Of a DNA stretch of 64,000 nucleotides, positions 8,621 through 17,113 are shown in pieces (within the stretch, counting starts at the first letter, position 1; the number at the start of each line of letters is the position of its first letter). The translations under genes were made by a program, and so were the position numbers. The notes beneath the pieces are model-generated. The model was given only the letters and a program-made list of their open reading frames with translations. It was not told the origin of the DNA and made no database searches. Source of the stretch: Planktothrix sp. PCC 11201 (GTDB lineage: Bacteria; Cyanobacteriota; Cyanobacteriia; Cyanobacteriales; Microcoleaceae); the NCBI RefSeq assembly GCF_900009135.1, contig NZ_LT797688.1, positions 713,660 through 777,659 of the forward strand. Reading direction: 5' to 3'.

Positions 8621-9913
8621 TTAATCTTGGATTTGCTTAAAAATCCAATAAATCCAATTTTTAACGGTAGATTGGCGTCTTCCTGGGGTGGTCTTCTGAA
8701 TATCAGCACGAGAAGACAAGATAATTTCGCATATTTCTCCTTTTGATGGTATTTTTCCCCTAGATAAATTTAATTGAAATACTGTATAAAAAACTTGATA
8801 TTCCAAAATTTTCCTGATTAAAGAAAGATATTTATTTTTTTGTCTTTTGCTTAAAATTTCTTTAGCTTCCTGTGTCAAACGAAAGGTTATATCACCTGTA
8901 CCAATAGCTTTGTATTTTTCTACAAGTCCAAGATATTGACCTGCATTTGTATAATACCCGGTTTGTCTCTGATCAAATTGATAATTTTCTGTAATTTCCT
9001 CTCTCGTTAAATCTCTTTCTACTAAAAGGGATAGTAAGTCAATGACCCGTTCAAAGTTATTTGCTTGGGGGAATGGTATACTAGGTTCTGGAATTAAAGT
9101 GATAGTTTCAAAAATATCAGAAACATCCTGCTGTGTAATTTCTTCGGGTGCGATAATATAATTTTTTTGTTCAATTAAGCGAAGGGAGTTATAATCAGAT
9201 TTATTCTGAAACTCATAAATAAAAAAGCTGAATATGTCGTTGGAATAAGTCATCAAAACAGGAACAACTTTTTTAGTTATTTTTTCTGACCATAATCGAT
9301 AAGGATAATATAATTGCCTAATTATAAAATTATCAACTTGATATTTTTTAGCTTCGATTAAAATTAAATATTCGTCACTTTCAAAACCTGCATCTATTTC
9401 GCATTGACTATTAATGACTGAAATGGGATAACTTTGATTGTTTAAATAACTTTTAATTTTGAAATCAAAGCAACCAGAGGACATTCTTCCAGAAAGTGTA
9501 AAAGATGTTTTCTCTCCTAATAAGTCGTCGATAATTCCTGTATTAAATGCACAACTTATAGCAGATGCTTCCGAATATAGATGGGTATAGTCTATACTTT
9601 TTATATAAGAAGGAAACTCTATTTCAATGAGTTCTATATCAGTAGAATATTCAAGATTAAAGTAGGCATTAAAACAACCAATAATATATTTTGAACGAGA
9701 AATAGGCAATATGGATAAATTATGATCCTTAAAAATTTGGGGTAAATTAACTGAATGATCAAACTTAGCCATTAACCGACTTTCTCGTTCTTCATTAATT
9801 TGAGTCGCTTCTATTTCAAAATAACCTTGTTTAGCAATAATATCTAAAATGCTATATCGTTGGAATAATGTTTCCCAAGCAATATCATTTTTCCCTAGTT
9901 TTTTGTCGTTCAT
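8621..9913 (-). CDS. Type II restriction endonuclease, PD-(D/E)xK
   Basis: A 430-residue protein encoded 5 bp after the adenine methyltransferase. Residues 172-189 read EIDAG...LILIEAK, giving Asp174 and Glu187-Ala-Lys189 as a PD-(D/E)xK nuclease core. The C-terminal third (about 285-430) looks like winged-helix DNA-binding segments (LTREEITENYQFD..QTGYYTNAGQYLGL). The partnership implies cleavage at the sequence the methylase protects, probably GATC or a site containing it; this is inferred from the methylase, not from this protein. It is not recognisably a DpnII-like nuclease. The gene is very AT-rich and contains no HIP1 octamer, in contrast to its surroundings, which suggests horizontal acquisition. 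Confidence 0.75.
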   Translation of the reverse strand: MNDKKLGKNDIAWETLFQRYSILDIIAKQGYFEIEATQINEERESRLMAKFDHSVNLPQIFKDHNLSILPISRSKYIIGCFNAYFNLEYSTDIELIEIEFPSYIKSIDYTHLYSEASAISCAFNTGIIDDLLGEKTSFTLSGRMSSGCFDFKIKSYLNNQSYPISVINSQCEIDAGFESDEYLILIEAKKYQVDNFIIRQLYYPYRLWSEKITKKVVPVLMTYSNDIFSFFIYEFQNKSDYNSLRLIEQKNYIIAPEEITQQDVSDIFETITLIPEPSIPFPQANNFERVIDLLSLLVERDLTREEITENYQFDQRQTGYYTNAGQYLGLVEKYKAIGTGDITFRLTQEAKEILSKRQKNKYLSLIRKILEYQVFYTVFQLNLSRGKIPSKGEICEIILSSRADIQKTTPGRRQSTVKNWIYWIFKQIQD

Positions 9914-9918
9914 TTATT

Positions 9919-10788
9919 TTAAGGTTTGGGATCATAATTTAACACTAAAACCTCATTAATTTTACCTCGTTTAACAGCATTAGAATTGATACTGCGGGTT
10001 GCAGAAACAATTTTAGTTGTATCTTTATAATCTTTATACAAATCTGAAATAAACTCTGTTGCTGAGTTACTCAACATTACATGACATCCTTTTTCTGTTA
10101 ATTCATCAACAACTTGTTTTAAACGTCTTTGTTCATTTTGATTAAACCCATTAATATCATATCCGGTGAAAGAAGCGGTATTAGAAACCGGATCATAGGG
10201 AGGATCAAAATAGATAAAATCATCTTTTTTGGCATCTTTAACCGCTTTAGCAAAATCAGTATTTAAAAATTTTACTGTATTTTGATTCAAATAATCATTA
10301 ACTCCTCTTAATACAGCCTCGTCTAATATATTGGGATTTTTATAACGACCAAAGGGAACATTAAAATATCCTTTAGAGTTCACTCTAAATAATCCATTGT
10401 AACAAGTTTTATTTAAATAAATAATTCTAGCTGCTTTTTCGGCTTCGGAGAATTTAAGATAGTCTTTTTTAAAACGATCTCTTTCACGAAGATAATCATA
10501 GTATTCTTTTGAATTGCTGGTCTTGTGATCTTTTAAAATCTCAATCAGTTCTTCAACATTATCCTTAATCACTCGATAACAATTAATTAATTCGCCGTTA
10601 CTATCATTAACAATTGCTTTTTTAGGCTGTAACTCAAATAAAAGTGCACCTCCCCCCAAAAAGGGTTCAAAATATGTAGTCTTACCGATATTTTTAGGGA
10701 GATATTTTAGGATTTCAGGTAATAATTGCCGTTTCCCTCCTGCCCATTTCAAAAAAGGTTTAACTAGAGGATTTTTTTGCACAGTCAC
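9919..10788 (-). CDS. Dam/DpnM-like adenine-N6 DNA methyltransferase
   Basis: A 289-residue alpha-class (D12) N6-adenine methyltransferase. Motif X is FLKWAGGKRQ (12-21), motif I is FEPFLGGGA (40-48, SAM binding) and motif IV is DPPY (195-198, catalytic). The spacing and the segments YFNVPFGRY and YFDPPYDPVS match the Dam/DpnM/MboI group, which methylates GATC; GATC specificity is inferred. The start is a GTG at 10788 with GAGGA about 11 bases upstream. It is the first gene of the restriction-modification operon and has a strong promoter at 10826-10854. Codon use is AT-rich and there is no HIP1 site in the gene. Confidence 0.92.
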   Translation of the reverse strand: MTVQKNPLVKPFLKWAGGKRQLLPEILKYLPKNIGKTTYFEPFLGGGALLFELQPKKAIVNDSNGELINCYRVIKDNVEELIEILKDHKTSNSKEYYDYLRERDRFKKDYLKFSEAEKAARIIYLNKTCYNGLFRVNSKGYFNVPFGRYKNPNILDEAVLRGVNDYLNQNTVKFLNTDFAKAVKDAKKDDFIYFDPPYDPVSNTASFTGYDINGFNQNEQRRLKQVVDELTEKGCHVMLSNSATEFISDLYKDYKDTTKIVSATRSINSNAVKRGKINEVLVLNYDPKP

Positions 10789-10825
10789 AGGTCAGTAATT
10801 CCTCAAAATTTTATTAACATATTTC

Positions 10826-10854
10826 ATTTTAGCTTGAATTGAAATTCTAGTCAA
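10826..10854 (-). promoter_or_regulatory. Sigma70-type promoter of the R-M operon
   Basis: Read on the minus strand, TTGACT (10854-10849) and TAAAAT (10831-10826) are separated by exactly 17 bases, about 38 bp before the methylase GTG. This is a near-consensus housekeeping promoter. Confidence 0.7.
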
Positions 10855-10881
10855 TATTTTGATTTAAAATTAAAATATTGA
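10851..10881. promoter_or_regulatory. Perfect dyad spanning both divergent -35 boxes
   Basis: TCAATATTTT (10851-10860) and AAAATATTGA (10872-10881) form a perfect 10-bp inverted repeat with an 11-base spacer. Its left arm overlaps the -35 of the leftward R-M promoter and its right arm overlaps the -35 of the rightward kinase promoter. It is a candidate operator for a dimeric repressor acting on both transcription units. No controller (C) protein gene is adjacent. Confidence 0.5.
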
Positions 10882-10907
10882 TGTATTCTATCGATTAGAG
10901 TTATAAT
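10878..10907 (+). promoter_or_regulatory. Sigma70-type promoter of the kinase operon
   Basis: TTGATG (10878-10883) and a perfect TATAAT (10902-10907) are spaced by 18 bases. The first coding ATG is at 11034, so a leader of about 120 nt is expected. Confidence 0.6.
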
Positions 10908-11033
10908 AAGTTATGAAGCCGTTAAACATCTAAATCAAACATCTAAATCGTAAACCTCATACCGTACCAGTATCTATAGCCTTCGGCATACTAGAAATAC
11001 TGGCTAGAATATAGAAGTGCCCAAGAATAACAG

Positions 11034-14000
11034 ATGAATACCCCAATTTCTAACTATCAAATTATTGAGCAAATTTATCAAAGTGCTAATTCAGTGGTCT
11101 ATCGGGGAATTCGTTTAGAGGATTATCAACCTATAATTCTCAAAGTCCTGAAAGAAGATTATCCCACTTCCGTCGAACTAACCCGCTATAGACAGGAATA
11201 TCAAATTACCCAAAATCTGAATATAGATGGGGTGATTAAATCCTATAGTTTAGAACCCTATCAAAGAACATTTATGATCATTTTAGAGGATTTTGGGGCA
11301 TCCTCATTAACTCAATTTATTCAGAATAATTCTACCCTGGAAAAACGATATACTTTTCCTATTGATCAGTTTATTAAAAATGCCATTAAAATCACTAAAA
11401 TTTTAGGAAAAATTCATGGTGCAGGTATTATTCATAAAGACATTAATCCTTCTAATATTGTCTATAACCCCAAGGGGGAAAAACTAAAAATTATTGATTT
11501 TGGGATTTCCACAACCTTCACCCGTGAAAATCCCATCCTGAAAAATCCCAATCTCTTAGAAGGGACTTTAGCTTATATCTCCCCAGAACAAACCGGACGA
11601 ATGAACTGCTCCTTAGATTATCGCACCGATTTTTATTCTTTGGGAGTAACTTTTTACGAACTCCTGACTGGACAGTTACCTTTTGACACGCAAGATCCTT
11701 TAGAATTAGTCCATTGTCATATTGCGAAACAACCCATTCCGCCCCATGAAATTCAGCCTACAATTCCAATTTTTTTATCCAAAATTGTGATGAAATTAAT
11801 GGAAAAAACAGCTGAGAATCGATATCAAAGTACCTGGGGAATTCAAGCAGATTTAGAATACTGTTTAAACCAGTTACAAACAGATAAAATTATCCATAAT
11901 TTTCCATTAGCTACTCAAGATATTACGGATAAATTTCAAGTTTCCCAAAGACTTTACGGACGGAAAACCGAAGTCAATCAACTCCTATCTGCCTTCGCGC
12001 GGGTCACATCTTCAGAACAGTCAAAACCAGGAGAAATAGAAAACAATAAAGTTGAGGTGATGTTAATTACCGGTTATTCGGGGATTGGTAAATCATCTTT
12101 AGTCCAGGAAATTTATAAACCAGTTACTGAAAAAAGAGGTTATTTTATTTCAGGTAAATTCGATCAACTTCAGCGAAATATTCCCTATTTTGCCGTTGTT
12201 AATGCCTTTAAAGAATTGGTAAAACAACTATTAAGTGAAAGTTCAGAACAGCTTAATCAATGGCGAGAAAAATTATTAACGGTATTGGGAATTAATGGAC
12301 AGGTGATTATTGATGTAATTCCCGAGGTGGAATTAATCATTGGCAAGCAGTCTCCGGTCGCTGAAATCGGGTTACAAGAATCTCAAAATCGGTTTAATTT
12401 TGTTTTTAAAAATTTTATTCAAGCCCTTTGTACACAAGATCATCCTTTAGTGATTTTTCTGGATGATTTGCAGTGGGCAGATGGGGCAAGTCTGAAATTA
12501 ATTGAACTCATTCTAACGGATGGTAATATTCAACACTTATTAATCATTGGGGCTTATCGAGATAACGAAATCCATCCGACCCACCCGTTGATGCAGATGA
12601 TTAATCAACTGCATCAGGCGGAATTAAAAATTAATTATATTCAGTTAAAACCCTTAACTTTAGAAGCAGTAAGTCAACTGATTAAAGATACTTTATACAG
12701 TGACATTTTATCCGTAAAACCTTTAGCGGAATTAGTCATAAAAAAAACCGCAGGAAATCCTTTTTTTATTAATGAATTTCTAAAAATGCTCCACAGTGAA
12801 AATTTGTTAACTTTTAACCTCTCGCCATCTTTCCCAACTCAAGGCAGAAGTTTAAGGGGATGTTGGCAGTGGAATATTGAAAAGATTGAATATAAAAACA
12901 CTACAGATAATGTCATAGATTTGATGACTAGTAAATTTAAAAAACTTCCAGAATCTACTCAAGAAATTTTACAATTTGCTGCTTGTGTCGGAGCTTTTTT
13001 TGACTTAAATACTCTTGCTGTTATTAGTCAAAAATCTCCCACCAAAGTCTATCAAGAGTTGACTGTAGCATTACAATCTGGTTTTATACTCACAACTTCA
13101 GAATTAGATTCTCAACTCTTAATCCAAGATTATAAATTTTTGCATGACCGGGTACAACAAGCGGCTTATGCTTTAATTGACCCTACCAAAAAACAAGAAA
13201 TTCATTTACAAATGGGTTGTCTATTATTAGAAAACATTAAGCCAAAACTACTGTCTGAGGAAGTTTTTGAAATTGTTGATCACTTAAATTTTGGTTTGGT
13301 AAATAGGCAGAATATCGCAGCAGTTTTACGAGGAAAACTAGCTGAAAATGAGATCTCAAAACTAAATTTTATGGCAGGTCAAAAAGCCAAATCTGCCAAC
13401 GCCTATCAAGCCGCCGCCGAATATTTTAATCAAGGGCTAAACTTCCTCCATCAAAGCAGTTGGCAGACGGCATATCCCTTAACTTTAGCACTGCATCAAG
13501 CGGCCATAGAAGTCGCCTATCTCAAGGGTCATTTTAATGAAATGGAAACCTTGGGAAACGTTGTTTTAAATCAGGCTAAAAATGCCCTGGACACAGTAAA
13601 AGTTTATGATGCTAAAATTCAAGCCTCGGTGTCTCAAGGCAACCTAAAAGCCGCCATTAAAACTGGCTTAGAAGCACTAAAAATCTTGGGCATCAGCTTA
13701 CCGGAAAAACCCAGTCATTCAGATATTAATAATAGCTTAAAACAGACTGCTTTACTCTTGAATGAATATGAAATCAAAGATTTAATTAATCTGCCTCCGA
13801 TGGTGGATTCTCAAGCCTTAGCAGCGATGTATATTCTTTCAAGTATAACCGCTTCAACTTATATTTCCGATCCTGAGTTATTCTTGTTAGTAACCACATC
13901 ACAGGTTAATTTATCCATCCAATATGGCAATACCACCGAATCCGCAATGGGTTATGCGTGTTATGGCGCTCTTTTATGTGGAGTTGTCGAAGATATTGAG

Positions 14001-17000
14001 TCGGGTTATCAATTTGGGGTCTTAGCTTCCAATTTAGTTAAAAAACTAAACGCCCAAAAAATAAAAGCAAAAGTAGATGATGCTTTAGCTGGTCATATTA
14101 TTACTTGGAAAGACCATTGTCAGAAAATGCGACCCATTGCTATTGAAGGGTATTATAGCGGATTAGAAAATGGAGAATTAGAATTTTCTAGCTATTGTGG
14201 TTTTTGGGTTTGTGTGAGTCCCTATTTTGTTGGTCATGAATTAAGAGATCTTGAACAAGAAATGGCTACTTATAGTCAAGCAATTAGCCAAACCCGACAA
14301 GAAGCAGCCGTGAATTGGATTGCTATATTTTGGCAAGCTACACAGAACTTATTAGGAAAATCAGAAAATCCGATGCAGTTAACGGGTAATATTTACAACG
14401 AAGAACAATACCTTACCCTGGCAATTGCAGCAAGTGATCGAGTTCAAATCAACTTTTTTTATCTAAATAAACTGATATTATGTTATCTGTTTAATCATTA
14501 TGATCAAGCCCAAGATCATGCCATTCTTGCCGAACAACATTTAGATGGTGTCATGGGAATGATCGTTGTTCCTATTTTCTATTTTTATGATTCTTTGGTG
14601 CATTTAAAATTATCAACTCAGACCACAAATTATGACCCAGAAATTTGGATTAATCGAGTCACTAGGAATCAAAACAAAATGCGAAAATGGGCAACTCATG
14701 CCCCAGACAATTTCTTAAATAAGTTTTACTTAGTTGAGGCAGAAAAAGCTCGGGTTTTGGGACAAATCCTAGAAGCAGAAGACTATTATGAACAAGCTAT
14801 TTTTCAAGCATCGGAAAATAAATTTATTCAAGAAGAAGCATTGGCTTACGAATTAGCAGCTGAGTTTTATTTGAGCCGAGGTAGGTTAAAAATTGCTCAA
14901 ACTTATATGAAAGAATCCCATTACCTTTATAAACGTTGGGGAGCCAAAACGAAAGTAGAGGATTTAGAAACTAAATATCCCCAGTTAATTTCCTCTTTAT
15001 CCTCAATTAAAAGTGTTAATTATACCCTGCATCTCAATTCTCAATCCACAACAGGAACCCAATCAGATGAAGTCTTAGACTTGGCTGCGGTAATCAAGGC
15101 ATCCCAGGCAATTTCAGGTGAAATTTTAATCGATAAATTGCTGATTATTTTAATGAAAGTTTTAATCGAAAATGCCGGGGCGCAACTGGGATATTTAATT
15201 GTGAAAACTGGAAATCAATTTCTAATTGAAGCTGAAGGATCAGCCGATTCTGATAGGGTTAAGGTGTTACAGTCGATTCCGGTGGATGGGAGTCATTTAG
15301 TCGCTAATTCTATTATTAATTATGTTGTTAATACGGGAGAAACCGTTGTTTTAAAAAATGCGGGTTGCGAAGGAAAATTTATTAATGATCCTTATATTAA
15401 AGTAAAACATTCTAAATCAATTCTCTGTTTACCTTTGATTAGTCAAGGACGACTGACCAGTATTATGTATTTGGAAAATGATCGGGCAACAGGTGCATTT
15501 ACCCAAGATCGTTTAGAAATATTAAAACTTTTATCTACTCAGGCTGCGATCGCCATTGAAAATGCTAAACTCTATGCAAATTTAGCAGAATCTAATCGAA
15601 CTTTGGAAACCAAAGTGGAGGAACGCACGGCTGAGTTAGCGATCGCTAAACAAAAAGCAGAAGCCACCGCCGACTCTAAAAGTGCATTTTTGGCAAATAT
15701 GAGTCATGAATTGCGATCACCTTTGAATACTATTCTGGGTTTCACTCAAGTGCTGCTGAAAAATTCTGATTTAACCGCAGAACACCGGGAAAAAATTCAG
15801 ATCATTCATCGCGGTGCTGAACATTTGTTAGCATTAATTAGCGATGTCCTTGATATGGCTAAAATTGAATCGGGATGTACGACCCTAAATCCCATTAATT
15901 TCAACCTTCATAACTTTCTCAATGGCTTAAAAGAGATGTTTGATTTGAAGGCACAGGAAAAAAAATTGGATTTTGTTTTGGAGTATAGTTCTAATCTTCC
16001 CCAGACAGTATTTTATGATCAAGTAAAGTTACGTCAAGTCTTAATTAATTTACTCAGTAATGCCTTTAAATTTACGTCATTAGGTCGGATAAGTTTGCGG
16101 TCTAAACTAAAAAAAATAAATGACCAAAATTATCTTGATTTTGAAGTTGAAGATCAAGGATGTGGAATTTTTGCCGATGAAGTGGACAAAATTTTTCAAC
16201 CTTTTATTCAAACCAAAGCTGGACAGCAAGTGCAAGGAGGAACGGGCTTAGGATTAGCAATTAGCAACCATTTTGTTCAACTGATGGGAGGGAAAATTAG
16301 CGTGGAAAGTGAAGTAGGAAAAGGAACAATTTTTAAGTTTAATATTCCCGAGCAAGCCGTTACAGATGCTCATGCAGAAACTTCTGAAAATAAAAATCAA
16401 GTGATCCCCTTAGAACCCGATGCCAAAAATCACAAAATTTTAATTATTGACAATCATCCAGATACCCGACTTTTGCTAATTGAACTCCTCCAACCTTTGA
16501 ATTTAGACGTTAAGGAGGCAAACAACGAGACAGAGGGCATTCAAATGTGGGAAACTTGGCAACCCGATTTGATTTTAATTGATGTACAAATTCCCAGAAA
16601 AAAGGGAGATAAAATAACGCAGACAATCCGAGAAAAAGAGCGAGAAAAAGCAGAATTAGAACCCTTTAACCCCGTTAAAATTATTGCGATTAGTGCCAGT
16701 CACTTTGATTCAGACTTCGACCAAAATCAAGCAATGGGGTACGATGATCTGATCAGTAAACCTTTTACAGAAGCAGATATTTTTGAAGCTATCTATGGGC
16801 AGATTCAGGTTGAAATGGGTTATAGTAGAGGTGACTTCCCATTAGAGGAAACCTCAAGTTCTTGGAATCCTAACCCCGAAATTTCGTCAGTGTCTATATT
16901 AACCCGTTTAGTGGCTTTGACTCCTGACTTAATTGATCGCTTAGAGCAGGCTGTGATTCGCCTCAACACTAGTTTAATCGAGTCCATTTCAAAAGAGATA

Positions 17001-17105
17001 AGCACCAACGATCCCGTTTTATCTGAAGCGATACAGAGGTTTGTTGATGATTTTGACCATTCCACGCTATGGGATTTAATTCAAGCAGCTAAAGCACAAC
17101 AATAA
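11034..17105 (+). CDS. Ser/Thr kinase-AAA-GAF-histidine kinase-receiver hybrid
   Basis: A 2023-residue signalling protein of the Hstk type known from filamentous cyanobacteria. Order: Ser/Thr kinase domain (about 8-280; Lys37, HKDINPSN at 134-141, DFG at 155-157), AAA/STAND-type ATPase (about 308-590; Walker A GYSGIGKSS 347-355, Walker B LVIFLDD), and a long helical TPR-like region (about 640-1330). Then come a GAF domain (about 1360-1520), HisKA with phospho-His1558 in SHELRSP, HATPase (NLLSNAFKF; GGTGLGLAIS near 1737) and a receiver (about 1800-1920, phospho-Asp1850). The kinase retains its lysine, catalytic Asp136 and DFG, so it is probably active. The architecture suggests a cytoplasmic integrator that links Ser/Thr and His-Asp phosphorylation. 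The next hybrid kinase follows after 8 bp, so the two are co-transcribed. Confidence 0.93.
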   Translation: MNTPISNYQIIEQIYQSANSVVYRGIRLEDYQPIILKVLKEDYPTSVELTRYRQEYQITQNLNIDGVIKSYSLEPYQRTFMIILEDFGASSLTQFIQNNSTLEKRYTFPIDQFIKNAIKITKILGKIHGAGIIHKDINPSNIVYNPKGEKLKIIDFGISTTFTRENPILKNPNLLEGTLAYISPEQTGRMNCSLDYRTDFYSLGVTFYELLTGQLPFDTQDPLELVHCHIAKQPIPPHEIQPTIPIFLSKIVMKLMEKTAENRYQSTWGIQADLEYCLNQLQTDKIIHNFPLATQDITDKFQVSQRLYGRKTEVNQLLSAFARVTSSEQSKPGEIENNKVEVMLITGYSGIGKSSLVQEIYKPVTEKRGYFISGKFDQLQRNIPYFAVVNAFKELVKQLLSESSEQLNQWREKLLTVLGINGQVIIDVIPEVELIIGKQSPVAEIGLQESQNRFNFVFKNFIQALCTQDHPLVIFLDDLQWADGASLKLIELILTDGNIQHLLIIGAYRDNEIHPTHPLMQMINQLHQAELKINYIQLKPLTLEAVSQLIKDTLYSDILSVKPLAELVIKKTAGNPFFINEFLKMLHSENLLTFNLSPSFPTQGRSLRGCWQWNIEKIEYKNTTDNVIDLMTSKFKKLPESTQEILQFAACVGAFFDLNTLAVISQKSPTKVYQELTVALQSGFILTTSELDSQLLIQDYKFLHDRVQQAAYALIDPTKKQEIHLQMGCLLLENIKPKLLSEEVFEIVDHLNFGLVNRQNIAAVLRGKLAENEISKLNFMAGQKAKSANAYQAAAEYFNQGLNFLHQSSWQTAYPLTLALHQAAIEVAYLKGHFNEMETLGNVVLNQAKNALDTVKVYDAKIQASVSQGNLKAAIKTGLEALKILGISLPEKPSHSDINNSLKQTALLLNEYEIKDLINLPPMVDSQALAAMYILSSITASTYISDPELFLLVTTSQVNLSIQYGNTTESAMGYACYGALLCGVVEDIESGYQFGVLASNLVKKLNAQKIKAKVDDALAGHIITWKDHCQKMRPIAIEGYYSGLENGELEFSSYCGFWVCVSPYFVGHELRDLEQEMATYSQAISQTRQEAAVNWIAIFWQATQNLLGKSENPMQLTGNIYNEEQYLTLAIAASDRVQINFFYLNKLILCYLFNHYDQAQDHAILAEQHLDGVMGMIVVPIFYFYDSLVHLKLSTQTTNYDPEIWINRVTRNQNKMRKWATHAPDNFLNKFYLVEAEKARVLGQILEAEDYYEQAIFQASENKFIQEEALAYELAAEFYLSRGRLKIAQTYMKESHYLYKRWGAKTKVEDLETKYPQLISSLSSIKSVNYTLHLNSQSTTGTQSDEVLDLAAVIKASQAISGEILIDKLLIILMKVLIENAGAQLGYLIVKTGNQFLIEAEGSADSDRVKVLQSIPVDGSHLVANSIINYVVNTGETVVLKNAGCEGKFINDPYIKVKHSKSILCLPLISQGRLTSIMYLENDRATGAFTQDRLEILKLLSTQAAIAIENAKLYANLAESNRTLETKVEERTAELAIAKQKAEATADSKSAFLANMSHELRSPLNTILGFTQVLLKNSDLTAEHREKIQIIHRGAEHLLALISDVLDMAKIESGCTTLNPINFNLHNFLNGLKEMFDLKAQEKKLDFVLEYSSNLPQTVFYDQVKLRQVLINLLSNAFKFTSLGRISLRSKLKKINDQNYLDFEVEDQGCGIFADEVDKIFQPFIQTKAGQQVQGGTGLGLAISNHFVQLMGGKISVESEVGKGTIFKFNIPEQAVTDAHAETSENKNQVIPLEPDAKNHKILIIDNHPDTRLLLIELLQPLNLDVKEANNETEGIQMWETWQPDLILIDVQIPRKKGDKITQTIREKEREKAELEPFNPVKIIAISASHFDSDFDQNQAMGYDDLISKPFTEADIFEAIYGQIQVEMGYSRGDFPLEETSSSWNPNPEISSVSILTRLVALTPDLIDRLEQAVIRLNTSLIESISKEISTNDPVLSEAIQRFVDDFDHSTLWDLIQAAKAQQ

Positions 17106-17113
17106 ATGCAACA

